Shown here one piece after another: positions 5,539 to 5,592 of a stretch of 5,592 nt of DNA. The notes under the pieces were generated by a model. The model was not told the DNA's origin. It saw nothing but the letters and a program-made list of their open reading frames with translations, and searched no databases. Source of the DNA: an uncultured Oscillibacter sp. (lineage in GTDB: Bacteria; Bacillota; Clostridia; Oscillospirales; Oscillospiraceae); assembly GCA_900548505.1 (NCBI GenBank), contig URKI01000083.1, positions 1 to 5,592 on the forward strand, written 5' to 3'. How positions within the stretch are numbered: the first letter of the stretch is position 1; each line of letters opens with the position of its first letter. The position numbers and the translations under genes are program-made.

Positions 5539-5592
5539 CTGTCTCTTATACACATCTCCGAGCCCACGAGACCGGAGCCTCTCTCGTATGCC
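5539..5592. other. Illumina Nextera adapter left on the contig end (not genomic)
   Basis: Bases 5539-5557 are exactly the Tn5 mosaic end CTGTCTCTTATACACATCT. Bases 5558-5572 are the Nextera read-2 adapter CCGAGCCCACGAGAC. Bases 5573-5580, CGGAGCCT, match the Nextera i7 index that I recall as N720. Bases 5581-5592 match the start of the P7 segment with one mismatch at the first base (C for A). The order is precisely that of adapter read-through, so this is a library artefact. It also generates a false minus-strand reading frame from 5567 whose first residues, MGSEMCIRDS, come from adapter. Confidence 0.98.

Noticed and set aside
5539..5557. Tn5 transposon end
   Set aside because: The mosaic end is present but continues directly into Nextera adapter and index, so it comes from library preparation, not a resident transposon.
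5124..5567. A 147-residue minus-strand open frame starting at 5567
   Set aside because: Its first ten residues are translated adapter, and the rest is out of frame with the recognisable D-aminoacylase sequence on the same strand.

Overview
The window is ordinary chromosomal DNA from a GC-rich bacterium that uses strong AGGAGG-type ribosome binding sites, compact intergenic regions and hairpin-plus-T terminators. A K+-dependent-type membrane pyrophosphatase, the NifU-like/GGGtGRT gene pair and a MnmM (YtqB) tRNA methyltransferase together suggest a GC-rich gut Clostridia member, most likely Oscillospiraceae (Flavonifractor/Oscillibacter-like). This assignment is inferred from gene content and style; no marker gene is present. 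The last 54 bases are not genomic: they are Illumina Nextera adapter with an i7 index, left on a contig end.

Layout. (1) 1-1469, plus strand: C-terminal two thirds of an ion-pumping membrane pyrophosphatase (hppA), followed by a strong hairpin. (2) 1470-1690: a consensus promoter, TTGACA-17-TATAAT, with a cre/LacI-type palindrome filling its spacer, then a leader of about 73 nt with an imperfect inverted repeat. (3) 1691-3401: a two-gene operon of an IscU/NifU-like Fe-S scaffold homologue (230 aa) and a GGGtGRT-family protein of unknown function (332 aa), closed by a terminator. (4) 3484-4041: mnmM, a tRNA wobble-uridine methyltransferase, ending in a hairpin that serves both strands. (5) 5013-4072, minus strand: an XRE-type regulator with an N-terminal helix-turn-helix and a multi-pass membrane domain, with its own promoter that overlaps a perfect inverted repeat. 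(6) 5538-5228, minus strand: the C-terminal end of an N-acyl-D-amino-acid deacylase, with its own terminator. (7) 5539-5592: adapter.

The genes form separate transcription units rather than one pathway. The part closest to an undescribed system is the scaffold/GGGtGRT operon. It pairs a divergent Fe-S scaffold, which lacks the usual Asp after the first ligand Cys and has a long C-terminal extension, with a conserved partner whose function is unknown. A very strong promoter drives the pair and appears to be under repressor control. Nothing in the window suggests a mobile element, CRISPR array, phage or RNA gene.
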